Assembly: GCF_963583255.1 (NCBI RefSeq)
Contig: NC_084809.1
Span: 1,555,001 to 1,619,000, forward strand
Length of the DNA: 64,000 nucleotides
Direction of reading: 5' to 3'
Source: Pyrus communis
Lineage: Eukaryota; Streptophyta; Magnoliopsida; Rosales; Rosaceae
Shown here piece by piece: positions 1 through 13,575 of the stretch. Within the stretch, counting starts at the first letter, position 1, and each line of letters begins with the position of its first letter. Below the pieces are notes generated by a model that worked only from the letters and a program-made list of their open reading frames with translations, was not told the DNA's origin and ran no database searches. The translations under genes were made by a program, and so were the position numbers.

Positions 1-1789
1 CAAAGAAAAAATAAAATAAAATTCACAAGTCAATAATTGTGCCATGTCCTCTGCCGCTTTTATTGGCTTCCAAGAGAATTTTAATGCGTTCTGTGATACC
101 CTGCATGCATGTCAGAAATTTTCTTTTCTAAAAAGAAGATTAATTGTAACTTCGTCATAATAATTTATTATTTAAAAGATATAAAAGACTTGCAAAGACA
201 TGTTAGAATTTTCGAGTCCACAAGGGCTTAAATCTGATTTTTCCCATCTGCTTAAGTCTAATTTTGATATGAAAAGATATCATGCGGTAGATTGATGGTG
301 ATATAATGTTATACGATGGTGCTGCATGACAGTTGTGATCTGGAATTTTCTTTGATACGTGCCATTCCAAATCGAAATCCTAAATCCTGATTAGCTGTTT
401 GATACGATTGAGTATTATTTATTTATTAAGAGGAAGTCGTAGTGCTGCAAATCTTGTTTAAATTACTTTTTCTAAAACTCAACCCTAGAATATCCACAAA
501 GTTCATGAGAAACTATGAACACGTTTCTAACTTAAATAATCCACTCATGTTCTTATCGATTCCAATTCAATGTATATGTTTGCATATATTCCACCAAGGT
601 TCATGACTATTAATTCCTTTCAATTTAACTAATTATTGAGAGATTCGATCACAGCAAAATAAGAAACATAAAGAAACTAAACGTTTACATAATAGACAAT
701 TTCACATTGTCATTACACATTATTATGTGTCCACATGTCATAATTTTATAGGTAGTTATAAGTGACATGTAAGAATTGATGGTAAAAAGACTAATTTGTT
801 TGCCCTTGAATTTGATAGAATAGTGGACGGAATCTAACTACAAGGAGTTAATTGGCACATTTCAAATAGTTCAAGAGGTTAATTTATCAAAAAGAAAAAA
901 AAGTCCAGGAGGTCAATTTCAACTGAAGTAATATTTTAGGGGGTCAAATGGCAGTTTACCCTTATATTTATGTGCAACTTCATTTTCTTTTCTGGGTAAA
1001 AGAAGAAAACTTTCAAGCCAAACAGTGAAAATCAGCCATGTAGTATTGTTTACCCTTGTATTATGTGTATGTGTGTGCGCGCGCGCGCGGGGGCGTGTAT
1101 AAGGCTATTGACATGAGTCAACATGCTCGCTCAAAAGCTGTTAGCATATGTTGGTCGATAGCCATGCAATATGACTTAGCAACTAACCTCATGTCTAACA
1201 AGACTCAATGAAATATTAATATGCACACTATCTATTCGTCCAAAAAATTTTGCTTTACCGACCTTCCAATCCTCTAAATCCGTCATTGCTGTATGTAGGT
1301 AGTAAAATGGCGAACATAATTATTTTTTTTATTTCTTTTTATACAAGCAAATACTAAAGAAACATAGAGCCATAACTTCTGATGGAAGAACGAATGTTCT
1401 TGATCAATAGAACTAGTATACGTTGATAACAAAAAAAAATAATATTCAAATAATATAAGATCATGAGTGCAAAGATGTGGCATCCTCCCAGCTATGCTAC
1501 CATGCTTAATTCAAACGACAAAGTTAGGAAAAGATGAGAGCAATTTAAATTAATTTTTTAAAGGAATAATTGCTAGAAATATAATGTTCAAGCTGTTTGA
1601 CATGAAATGTTAGGTCAGCGTATATTCGATCTGGTGGGCCGGCCTTCTGAGTTTTCTTGCTGTTTGAGTATGTTTTGTTGTTAGGGTAAAGCTAAAGCAT
1701 GTCATGTGAGTTCTCCGGTTGATTTAACTAGAAAAGAATTTGATGGGGGAGTTAATGACAATAATAATCCAAAAATCCGAATAAAATTA
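1..1789. other. AT-rich intergenic DNA, no gene seen
   Basis: No open frame here resembles a known protein. The stretch is AT-rich and includes a short GT/GC-alternating run near 1069-1090. Around 840-960 are phrases such as 'ggaggtcaa' and 'agggggtcaaatgg', which look like part of an old repeat. I see no intact element. Confidence 0.5.
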
Positions 1790-2020
1790 TATTGAGAATA
1801 TGAATCTAACATCGGAAAAAAAGGATCTTACATGTGCATATATGTAATTGAGCTACTTCTAATATATTGTCGATTGGTTTTATAGTGGAACTTTCATTTT
1901 TTCATAGTACCAGAGTATACTGTCTTATGTGTAAAGTTCAACAACTACACGTGTTCTACATCATTTGATTTTTGTTATCCACGTATTAGATTTGAAAGCT
2001 TGTCATGCGTAACGTGTCGA
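1790..2020 (+). mobile_element. Partial, degenerate TRIM retroelement
   Basis: The sequence matches the plan of better copies at 13237-13575 and 15443-15739. An LTR-like part runs to about 1904 and ends in TTTTTTCA. It is followed by a degraded primer-binding site (TAGTACCAGAGTATAC against the initiator tRNA-Met type TGGTATCAGAGC). Then come a short internal part with the ACACGTG-like phrases and the first bases of a second LTR (TGTCGAGAG near 2015). The second LTR is cut short, about 130 bp upstream of the polygalacturonase TATA box. Assignment rests on comparison inside the window. Confidence 0.55.
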
Positions 2021-2145
2021 GAGATTACTTCATGAGGTTTCTGACCTGGCACATAAATAAATTTTTTGAATGCATTCGGAAGGTATAACCTCGTCGTTTT
2101 TTAACTGTAGACTCATGTGACTGCACAGTGCAATGAGCCCTCAAC

Positions 2146-2153
2146 TATAAATA
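2146..2153 (+). promoter_or_regulatory. TATA box of the polygalacturonase gene
   Basis: TATAAATA lies 56 bases before the ATG at 2209. That predicts a transcription start near 2177 and a short leader of about 30 bases. Confidence 0.6.
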
Positions 2154-2208
2154 CAGAAACTTGAACTTCAAATCCTCATCTTTCTCGAATAAGTCAGAGG
2201 TTAATATT

Positions 2209-4519
2209 ATGAGGACGTTTAACCTAAAAACCCTCTTGTTATTTGTTCTCATTGCGTTTATTATCTCGTTTTCGAGTTTTTTCGAACTATGTGATGCTCG
2301 AGAAGGAGGCAATAAGCAGCACTGGAGGAAGAAACTAAGGGGTTATGGTGGTGATCATCGCCGCGCTGCTTCAAGGGGAGAGAGTTACATCCCACCGGAG
2401 GAAACTGCGGTGACACTTGGAAAAAAGAGCGGCGGGGGTTCGAACGTGTTTAATGTGTTGGACTATGGTGCTAAAGGTGATGGAAAAGCTGATGACACCA
2501 AGGTGAATTTGAAAATTACATCTCGTTTTTTATGAAATTAATGCTGTAATTTTGTAACACAAATACTACTGGATGTTATTGTTGACTGGTTTCTTGCATT
2601 GCAAGGCAGGCATTCGAGGCGGCGTGGGCAGCAGCTTGCAAAGTGCAGGCATCAACTATAAGTGTTCCATCCGGGTCTGTATTCCTTGTCAAACCAATCT
2701 CTTTCTCTGGCCCTAACTGCGAAGCAAATATCGTGTTTCAGGTGAGTTTCAAATCTTAAATTGTCACCAGTTCATCTGTTAGAATTTTGCTGATATATAT
2801 TGGTCGATTTTTAACGCAGTTAGATGGTAAAATCATAGCTCCAACAAGCTCAGGCGATTGGGGTTCAGGTCTTTTACAATGGATTGAATTCACAAAACTA
2901 AAAGGGATTTCGATCAAAGGCACCGGCGTCATTGATGGACAAGGCTCGGTTTGGTGGAATGATTCGCCGAAAGATAATCCTGCTAACGAAACAACGGATA
3001 GCAGTCTCAATGATTCGGTAACTAACTGTCCCTCCATATGCATCTCTCGAAATAGTCAAGTTAGGTAAAGCAGTGTACCCTTGCACCGGTCCGAACCCTT
3101 CCTATAGTTTGAATTAGATTAATTAGAATATTGGTCGGGTGAAAAGAAAACAAAAACTGTCCATCCGTACCTTATGTCAAAGCCAAAACACAGCCGGCCA
3201 AATGGTTTTATTCAGCTTAAAAAAATCATCATGTTCACTTGTGTTAATTTATAGTGAAACTAATCGAGCATGCGTGCTTTTCTCATGTCACTTCATCAGC
3301 AGGCCACAGAAAGCTACAGTGGGAAAATGCCAAGCACCAAACCAACGGTAACAGTCTCTTCATTACCTTTCAACCCGATCTTTGCGATTAATTTTAACAT
3401 CATGGTGTGCTAATACATTTTGATGTGCAGGCTCTTAGGTTCTATGGAAGCGACCTCGTTAGTGTCACTGGCATAACACTTCAAAACAGCCCTCAGGCGC
3501 ACCTCAAGTTCGACGCCTGCACAAATGTTCAGGTTTCCGGTATAAGTATTTCATCCCCGGGCAACAGCCCCAACACGGATGGAATCCACCTCCAAAACTC
3601 CCAAAATGCCGTCATTTCCGCCAGCAGTATCGCTTGTGGTAATTTTTCAGAATCCGGTCTTCGGCAAGGGCAACCTTGTCCAAAAACCTGGGTGAAAAAA
3701 CTGACAGAAGTTGTAAATCATAACATAAAATTAACTACGTAACCTGCGTATAGCAGAAGTTACTTCTTTAACAAGTAAGAAAGAAAGTTGACACAAAATC
3801 GACAACAATATAATAAACTGCAACATATAATGACTGCAGGAGATGACTGTGTATCGATACAAACTGGATGCTCGAACGTATACATACACAACGTAAATTG
3901 TGGACCTGGACATGGAGTCAGCATTGGAGGGCTAGGGAAGGATAACACGAAAGCTTGCGTTTCGAACGTCACTGTCCGAGACGTTAAAATGCACAGTACA
4001 CTCACGGGTGTCAGAATAAAGACCTGGCAGGTACGTACTGCTACAGACAAAAACACACGGACCAAATCATTTTAAATCTCAGACAGAACCAAATTGTAAA
4101 TGTTTTTCTAATTTGTAATGTAGGGAGGATCGGGGTCTGTCCAAAACATAATGTTCTCAAACATTCAACTAACAGAAGTTGAAACGCCGATCATGATTGA
4201 CCAGTTCTACTGCGACAAGAGCAAGTGCCAAAATCAGAGCTCCGCTGTGGCGATTTCGGGTGTGAATTACGTAAACATACAAGGAACCTACACGTCGAAG
4301 GCCGTGCATTTCGCATGCAGTGACAGCTCTCCGTGCACCGGTGTGTCTCTGGATACCATAGAGTTGAAATCAGTTGATGAAGGGAAGCACCTGTACGACC
4401 CTTTCTGTTGGCAGGCGTACGGAGCGCTCAAAACAAGCACCGTTCCTCGAATCGACTGCTTGAAGAAGGGGAAGCCGAGCACAATAACTCAATCCGGAAG
4501 TAGTGGTTCTTCGTGCTAA
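2209..4519 (+). CDS. Polygalacturonase (glycoside hydrolase family 28), secreted
   Basis: Predicted endo- or exo-polygalacturonase that hydrolyses alpha-1,4-galacturonan in cell-wall pectin. Hand-built exons are 2209-2502, 2610-2741, 2820-3017, 3303-3347, 3431-3638, 3840-4030 and 4124-4519, giving about 487 residues with phase kept throughout. The ATG at 2209 starts a hydrophobic signal peptide (about residues 8-29). The GH28 fold begins at FNVLDYGAKGDG. All four family blocks are present: NTDGIH (near 271), GDDC (near 293), CGPGHG (near 313) and RIKTWQ (351-356), so the catalytic Asp residues are intact. The residues before the fold (about 30-85) are basic and low-complexity, as I recall for Arabidopsis At1g48100-like proteins. 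Exon 4 is only 45 bases. The gene converges on the deformylase gene. Exo versus endo activity and tissue role cannot be read from sequence. Confidence 0.93.
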
Positions 4520-4922
4520 ACTTAGCTTAGCCTAGGGGGTTGATTGATTAGTATAGTCGCGTAGATACCTCAGAGTTTGCAGGGCATGTCTCCGAAGCCT
4601 TTCTTCTCGACCCTATACCGCCATGGAACAACGACGTTTGTAGTTAGAACGGCGTTTTCATGAATGTGTTGTGTGTTGCTTTCCCTGATACAAGTTAAGC
4701 TTTTGTAAATGGATTCTATTTGGCCTGCTGAATATAATTAATCAGATTGGGATTTGGACTGTTTTGGGTTGAACTCAGACAAATATTAATCAAGAATTAT
4801 TATGGTGTGCCTAATTATAATTAAGCAAGAACCTGCAAATGTATAATTTGTATGAATAATAAAATCATAAATTACAACACCGGGATTTCATATCTATAAG
4901 CTCTTTAAGTGTTTGTGGGAGC
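4520..4922. other. Short intergenic region between convergent genes
   Basis: This stretch holds the 3' untranslated regions of two genes pointing at each other. AATAAT-type signals occur near 4731 and 4855. No other feature is seen. Confidence 0.6.
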
Positions 4923-7142
4923 CTATACTAATTGTGATTTTCCAAAACCAGTAGCAGCCTTCATCCTTCTGCGGGTTTCAACCCTTTCAGGACTCGGGAG
5001 TCCTGTCCTATCCTCGTACTTCTTTTCTAACGCCTGTTACCATAAGACGATAATTAGCAAATTAATACTAACACGGATTGAATATCAGTATAAACAAACC
5101 AATTTGAAGGTTAACGATTACAAAATTCAAAAGCGAAAGAAAGACTATCAGCATTCCTACATACTAACCTGTAGCTGTGCACAAATAGTTTCAAGAACTC
5201 CTTCACTCATTCTATCGAAAAAGAGAACTCCCTGCGGATGAATGAGCCATATAAGACGGAGAGAAAGGAGCAGCCATACAAATTTTAGTAACTAGGATCT
5301 GTTTCCGGATTTAGACTATAAAACTTTAAATAACGACAAAGCTTAAACAATCCAACAAATAGCACCATATCATAGCTTTTTAACCTCAAGTCTCCGAAAT
5401 AAGAATGATACGGTAGATGCCTTGAGGCAATTTATTGGTTTACCCAAAACACATTGGCATGTACTGGTATGAATTTTATCAAGTCTCTTGCCACACTTAG
5501 TACGCATTTACTACCCTAAGAATCTACTTTCAAATGTTAAATACTTGTCACCATTCGTGGTTTCTATTGATACGATAAGCTTGCAAAAAGTTGCGACATT
5601 CCATACTTGATTCATGTCAAATACACTTCACAAAGTGATACTCAAAGACAACATGAAAATAGCTCCCCACCTTCCTGAACATTTTTCGCCCATTTGAACT
5701 AAGCTAATCAATCGCTATTTTGGGATTTTTTTTATTAAGTTCTATGTAAACTCATCACAAGTGGAATTTCTGTAACTAATCCTAATCTGCATAGCACAGG
5801 GATCGGCAGTGGCACACCGTTTGTGCAAACTATAAGTTGATCAAATCCAATGAAATCTAGCACCTAAATGTGTAAGGTGTGCTTCCCCTAACTGAAAGTA
5901 GCTTGAATAATAGTTGAATAAAGAACCTGCAAATGGTCGAATTCATGCTGGAACACCCGTGCTGGAAGACCTGATAAGCTGACTGTAAACCTCGCACCCT
6001 TGATGTCCCGTGCATCTATTTTCACAGTTTCTGGTCTCTGCAAACACAAAAATTAGAGGCACCAACAAAAGCGTAACTACACACACATAGTAAGCCGTTT
6101 AAGCTTGTTGTATGGCATGAAAGTAGTATGCAATGAACTGCACATCTAACAAGTATTGCTGTTATACTAAGATTTAATTTGTTGCACATTTTTGTAGTCA
6201 TTTGAAAACCAATTGGAAATTAAAAACAGGGTCAAAGCAGAAGACTTAGAAACCAGCATATACAAGAACAGCACTCACTACAACATCAGCATAAATCCCC
6301 GGGAAGGATAAGCAACCCTCATTAAAGGGTCGCGTTTTCTGAGAATATCTGGTAACCCTTGGATTCACAAGCACAATTTCCTCCCCTTCACCGCGCTCAC
6401 CAACCGGATTAAAAACCATGAGCTGCACATTGATCCCTACTTGTGGCGCTGAGAGCCCTATTCCATCAGTTCTGTGTAAAAACCAAGCCAACAACTCCTG
6501 TGAATAACAAGCATTTCACAAAAATCATAATTTGCATTTTGGCACCTAGCAAATAATTAACGATTCTTTATTTTCTCAAACGAGCAATGTTCTACTTTAA
6601 ACTAATTTAAAATGGCGGAGAATCGGTGCATAGAGGAACACATATGCTCAACATAACAATTAACGAGTCATGGAACTCACTTGTACATTACATCAAACAT
6701 TTCATCTACCAAATTCTTCAAATTATCGTCGAAAGAATCGATTCGCTTGTTCTTCGCTCTCAGAACCGGGTCCGGGTATTCCACAATTGTCAGAGGGATT
6801 TCAAATTCCACATCCGCAGCTATACATTCATCATGCAATTCATTGCAAAATCAATAGTTACGAACGAACTGAGCATGTAAAGAGTAAAAAGTTTCGTTCT
6901 TTCTTTCTGTTTCAATGGAGTTTTGGCTTACCGGAGGCCACTTCGTCTTCTTTGAGTGAGAACCCTCGCTTGGCCTGCGCCCGGACCGGGCTCAACCGGT
7001 TCATGGTGGATACTAGGCGGCTGGTTGAGGAGAAACTCTTGAGCCGGTGGAAGATGGCGGGAATCGTCGACTGGCGGCAGAGAGGTGGAAAGAGAGCGCG
7101 GGAGGAAGAAGACAGTGGGTGGAGCGAAGCAACACAAGCCAT
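4923..7142 (-). CDS. PDF1B: Peptide deformylase, organellar (PDF1B type)
   Basis: Removes the formyl group from N-formyl-Met of plastid- and mitochondrion-made proteins; a metal enzyme. Exons on the minus strand are 7142-6932, 6819-6681, 6471-6279, 6037-5927, 5231-5169 and 5033-4923, giving 275 residues with all phases consistent. All three family motifs are present: GIGLSAPQVG (about 120-129), EGCLSFPG (about 160) and HEFDHLQG (about 212), with the metal-binding Cys and two His and the catalytic Glu. The first 70 residues are rich in Ser, Arg and Leu and look like an organelle transit peptide. A second in-frame Met near residue 47 could give a shorter form. Plant PDF1B is known to be targeted to both organelles. 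The long basic C-terminal tail (RRRMKAATGFGKS) fits the 1B class better than 1A. Confidence 0.93.
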
Positions 7143-8032
7143 GACCACACAGTAAGCGTCAAACGACTGCGGAGAGAGCGCAGAGAAGAAGATATATGTG
7201 TCTTGTGGTCTGTTTGCTTCTGTAACAACTTCGCCGCAAAATCGCTTTTGAAATAAGTGCTTTCTTACTTGTTAGCAACATGTTCAAAATTTTGGGCTCA
7301 TTCGAAATAAGTGCTTACATTAAATAAGTCTTTTTTTAATAAAACACTAGCATTTGCCTACACAAATTTTGTGTGTATGAATACATTTTTTTTAGAAAAT
7401 GAGAAAGAGAGAGAGAGAACGCCGGGACTACGAGAATTTTGTCTTTGGTTTTTTTTTTTAAATATCGTAGATATTTTAACATCATCTGTAAATGAGGTTT
7501 CAATTAAAAAACAGTAAATTTGGACATGTGAAATTACATTATTGCCCATCATTTTTTTGTGTGATATAAGACTAAGTTATTTTTTCACCCTCTTTTGGTT
7601 GACAAAGAGAGTTTCATTAATTAGTAGAGATATAATTACTTATAACAATTAAAAGTGATTTCAAAATAACAAGTGCTTTTTATAATCTATTTTGACTATT
7701 TTTAGAATGACTAGACATGATTGTTTTGATAACTTAAAACACTTTTGAAGATGTTTGAAATAAAAGATTAATCGTGTTTATAAGTTGTAAAAGCGCTTTC
7801 TAAATGATAATTGTTATTAGCACTCCAAATTTTATATAATTAGAAAGGAAAATATCCTTATGAGGAGTGTAAAATGAGAATTTTTTAGTGCTAATAATAG
7901 TTCTCTTCTGAATAAGCATATAAATGTTTTTTTTCCTTTTCAAAAAACGCTTTTAAGTACTTTTCCAACATGTACTATAATTTTTAAATAAAAATTTCAC
8001 ATAATTGTGATAAAAGGACTTCAGACATTTAA
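7143..8032. other. AT-rich intergenic DNA
   Basis: No gene is seen. Several phrases such as AAGTGCTTTT and its complement recur between 7250 and 8000. They resemble decayed hAT-type MITE sequence like that at 60420-60646, but clear ends are not visible. Confidence 0.45.
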
Positions 8033-8799
8033 GGTCCTCTCTAATCGAAGGAGGGGTTAAAGGGTCATAGGCTAAATATAGTTATTTGACAAAAAATCAT
8101 CTCCAACAGAGAGGGCCAAAGAGCCATAGGCCAAATATAATTTATTATTTTAATTGAATTAATATAGTTAATTAAATTAAATTATCATATTAAAATAAGG
8201 TTTTCGGACATATTTTGAGTGTCACTTGTCGCTAAACAAATAAGCCTCTGGATTTCTTATCTTTATATAATTTTAATAATTTTTTGGACAAGATTTCGAG
8301 TGATATGTGTCGCTAACGTGAGTAACTCTCTAGATTCTCATTTTTATGTAATCTCAATAAATTTTTTGATAGGGTTTCGAATTACACATGTTGCTAAAAT
8401 GAGTAACGCTAAAGTAAAAAGGATTTGAGAAATGGTGTAAGAATGACTTAGGTATTTATAGGAAAAAAATTAGAATTTTTTTTTATTCGTCCAAAAGAAA
8501 ATCAAACAGTAACATGACATCAGCTAGTCGTTGCTAACTGGTGTCATGTTGACACCAGGTAGCCGTTGTCATTTAAATGGGCTGAGGTGGAGGGCTGGCA
8601 AAATGTCAAGCTTAACATTTTGGCGCTAAAGGGATGGGCTAGAAGGCAGGCTAGTTGGAAATGGCCAACCCGCTAGTCTGATTTGGGGGTTTTGGCCCAA
8701 TGGGCTCTTTGGCCTAACTCTCGGTTGGAAACGATTTTCGTATCATTCCAAGTTATTTTTAGCTATATAATTATTTGGCCGGATCAGCTTGAGATGGCC
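8033..8799. mobile_element. Tourist/Harbinger-like non-autonomous element
   Basis: About 767 bp, bounded by TAA on both sides (8030-8032 and 8800-8802), the usual target duplication of PIF/Harbinger elements. The ends are imperfect inverted repeats (GGTCCTCTCTAATCG against GGCCATCTCAAGCTG read from the other end). The similarity continues inward for about 60 bases through GCTAAATATAGTTATTT and its counterpart. No transposase reading frame is present. A related piece lies in the opposite direction at 41755-41930. Confidence 0.65.
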
Positions 8800-9070
8800 T
8801 AAGTGCTTCACATAAAATCCAATCAAAACCAGTCAAAAACACTTTCGGTTGTCAAAGCGCTTTGACAGCACTTTTATCCCTTCTATAAACAATCCAAATC
8901 CAAACAGCCCATTGTATTATTTGGAACTTCAGTTAAACGACAGCGTTCTGAATCTAACCGCGGTAGTTAATAACTGACCAGGGTCCAGGAGAGAGAAAAG
9001 GCAATACCAATAAAAATCGAGCCTTTCATCCGTTGCCTCCTCTCATTTTGCTCCTTCCTCGTTCCTCCAG
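8800..9070 (+). promoter_or_regulatory. Promoter and first leader exon of the ARF1 gene
   Basis: Region between the mobile element and the leader intron donor at 9071 (CTCCAG then GTCAG). The exact transcription start is not visible. The leader exon is pyrimidine-rich near 9030-9070. Confidence 0.4.
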
Positions 9071-9375
9071 GTCAGTCTCTCTCTCTCTCCCCCTCTCTCT
9101 CTCTAGAATTTCTTCGTCCTAAATTCAAATTCTCCGTTACCAGATTTGAATCGTAGATCGACAGTTGCATAATCGATCTTTGATCTCCATGTAAATTGAA
9201 GCCCCTTTTCGTTGTTTTTCAATTCATCAAACGGATCTGATTGAATTTTGCAGTGCGATATGATTCATACGAATGAAAGTTGGATTGGTTTTTGCTTGAT
9301 GTTGTTGTAAATTGAAATCAAATTCGCTAATTTTGATTTAACCCTCGATGATGTGTGATTGGTTGTGTGTGGCAG
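9071..9375 (+). other. Leader (5' UTR) intron of the ARF1 gene
   Basis: Donor CAG|GTCAG at 9071 and acceptor GTGTGGCAG ending at 9375, 18 bases before the start codon. The intron starts with a CT-rich tract (9076-9104). Leader introns are common in plant ARF1 genes and often raise expression; that effect here is inference. Confidence 0.6.
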
Positions 9376-9393
9376 GTGAATTCGATTGAAAAA

Positions 9394-11299
<1,906 letters not shown>

Positions 11300-11892
11300 G
11301 AGAATTGAGGCCAATGAGTTTGGTTTCTTGCCTTGGAGATTCTGGGGGAGGATAGTTTTCTTTATTTTGATGAATGTTGTAATACCAGAATGTTTTGCCG
11401 AGACTTTCTCTGAATTCGTGTGTGTATTTGCTACTTTAGCTACACTGTTTAGCTGTAAACAAAGTTTCTATGTTATTACGATTGTTTTGACACATGAGCC
11501 AAGGTTATATTTTATTGTGTTTGCTTCGTTAATCCGTGTTTGCACTAAAAGTTTCTGTATGGTAGAAGATTTTCTTTACAGATTGACAGATCATGTGTTT
11601 TTTCTTCCCTCTCTTCTTGGGTAAAAGCAATGATCTGTTCTTTGATTTTTACGACGGAATTGGATTTGATAACTTGTTAGATTCAAGGCTAGTTCAAACG
11701 AGGCTAGTTGAAATGAAAAATGAGGATGAACATTTAAATATAACGTTTGGGCCTCAAATGGACCTTTGAGTTTGAAACCCAACGTGAAGTCTGTTGTCAA
11801 ACCCAATTGGAGTGTCACGGCCCACGAGGGTTCTACTTCTACTTCTATATTACCAGAAGAAAAGGAAAACAAACTGAGAGACATTGCTATTT
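11300..11892. other. ARF1 3' UTR and AT-rich intergenic DNA
   Basis: The 3' untranslated region of the ARF1 gene probably reaches to about 11550. Beyond that I see no gene. Confidence 0.5.
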
Positions 11893-12070
11893 AGTATTAC
11901 GGTCTAGTGGTATTCATCTTCATTTGTAATTGAGAGATCTTAGGTTTGATTCTCTCCAAAGGAGAATTTGAACCATATTATTGCTAGCCCTTTATGAGGC
12001 TATGCCCACCCCCTCATTCTCCCCCTTAGTGTAGATAATATCGTTTAATATCATTTGTTTAAAAAAAAAA
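11893..12070 (+). mobile_element. tRNA-derived SINE
   Basis: The head carries a Pol III A-box-like GGTCTAGTGGTATTC and a B-box-like AGGTTTGATTCTC, spaced as in tRNA genes. It is followed by a tRNA-unrelated body with TTGCTAGCCC and CCCCCTTAGTGTAGATAATA, and ends in an A-rich tract (12061-12070). I recall very similar SINEs in rosaceous genomes. A target duplication is not clear. Confidence 0.7.
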
Positions 12071-12204
12071 TGATATTAAACTTCAACAATATCCCAAACT
12101 ACTTTCTAATTCTAATTTGGGTCCAAATTTATAGCCTATAATATTAAGGAACCTCTACAATCTTTATAATTTACAAATGTGGTCATCTAAAATAATTTTA
12201 AACC

Positions 12205-12306
12205 TGTATGAGTCTTGTAACTCAGTTGATTAAAAACATTTTCCCATTCACCTAAAGTTTTGAGTTCAAATCTCTAATCTTGCTTGTGTCAACCAAAAAA
12301 CAAAAA
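12205..12306 (+). mobile_element. Second short tRNA-derived SINE
   Basis: A-box-like TAACTCAGTTGATTA and B-box-like GAGTTCAAATCTC lie about 30 bases apart. A short body with GTGTCAACC and an A-rich end (ACCAAAAAACAAAAAAC) follows. It is shorter than, and a different family from, the SINE just upstream. Confidence 0.55.
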
Positions 12307-12895
12307 ACTCCTAAACGTACATATATATACGTAATACTATTATAATTACATGTATTAGCATAATTTTATATTAAGTTGATGATTATAACGGAGATACATA
12401 GACTTATAACAACAAAATATGTAAATAATTCAATATAATGTTGAAACACAAATGAAATTATGTTGATGATTATATCGAAGGTGGATTCATGCTTACACAC
12501 TCTTGCAACCCTCCATCTCCGAAACTTTGAAGCGTCTCCTTCCTAGCTGCGAGAGTATTATTCTTCATGAACTTTTTGTTCGGGTTTTAAGCTTCAGCCC
12601 ACAATCCAGAAAAAACAAAACCATTGCAGTTGAACAAAACTAAGTGGAAATTTAACAAATCAGATGAAGATTTCAACTTTTTGGATTTTCAAATAAAGTG
12701 CAATCCGCGTTTTGAGCTGAACCCATTATAAAGGAAATAACATGTAGATGTCGGTGAGTTTGTTATAAGTCAAATGACCTAAATCAAGATCTAATATCAC
12801 ACCCGAATTTGGACTCGTTTGGGCACACAAAATTAATACACTTGTTGACACAAAACTCTTTAATAGGGGCTTACACTATTATCGTATGTGAAATT
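12307..12895. other. AT-rich intergenic DNA
   Basis: No gene or clear element is seen in this stretch. Confidence 0.4.
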
Positions 12896-13240
12896 TGAAG
12901 TAAGTTGAGGTTTCACCATAAAACAAAAATCAACAATATGAGGAGTAGACTAATCTCTTATAAGTCATTGCAAGGTTTATCCTTTCACTAATATGAGACT
13001 CTTTTATCTTCACATCCTCATACGCTCCCACACGTATGGTGAATTTTCAAGTCAAACACTTGGTCAACACAAATTGGATGACGTGGAGCATGTGTGGCCA
13101 TTAGGCTTTATACGTAGGCCAACATGCTCTGATACCATGAAGAAAGTTAAGGTTCCATCATACAACCAATTGGCAATATCAGGAATAGTCCAACCTCTTA
13201 CAAAACCCTTGCAAGGTTTCTCCTTTTGCCGATTTATGTT
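12896..13240 (-). mobile_element. TRIM retroelement, minus strand
   Basis: Read on the minus strand: a 5' LTR ends in CTTTCTTCA. A well-kept primer-binding site TGGTATCAGAGCATG follows (plus positions 13121-13135), complementary to initiator tRNA-Met. Then about 100 bases of non-coding internal DNA lead to a purine-rich stretch GTGTGGGAGCG and a second LTR from about 13022 down to about 12896. No gag or pol is present. Its 5' end abuts the 5' end of the plus-strand TRIM at 13237. Confidence 0.75.
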
Positions 13241-13575
13241 GGGACTGAATCTTGATGAGATGAGGGACTTCGCATGAGCTTATAAGCAAGTTGGGCAATT
13301 CCTCATATTGCTAATTGGTTTTATAGTGAAACCTCAATTTTCTTCATGATATTAGAGCGTGTTGTCCCACCTGTAAAGCTCAACGGCCACACATGCTCCA
13401 CGTCACCCGATTTGTGTTGTTCACATGCTATACTTGAAATTTCGTCACACGTGAAGGGGCGTGTTGAGACTGAATCCTATACTAATGAGAGAAGATATTT
13501 TTCATGAGCTTATAAGCAAGTTTGGCTACTCCCCATATTGTCAATTCGTTTTATGGTAGAACCTTAACTTTCTTG
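13237..13575 (+). mobile_element. Complete TRIM retroelement, plus strand
   Basis: The 5' LTR is 13237-13346 (starts TGTTGGGACTGAAT, ends TTTTCTTCA). A degenerate primer-binding site follows at 13347-13358 (TGATATTAGAGC). A non-coding internal part of about 100 bases ends in a purine tract GTGAAGGGGCG. The 3' LTR is 13462-13575 (starts TGTTGAGACTGAAT). The LTRs are about 110 bp, typical of terminal-repeat retrotransposons in miniature, and they differ at many sites, so the insertion is old. Confidence 0.8.

Noticed and set aside
4909..5241. Plus-strand frame of 110 residues over the deformylase 3' end
   Set aside because: It covers exons 5 and 6 and an intron of the minus-strand deformylase, whose frame and motifs are convincing.
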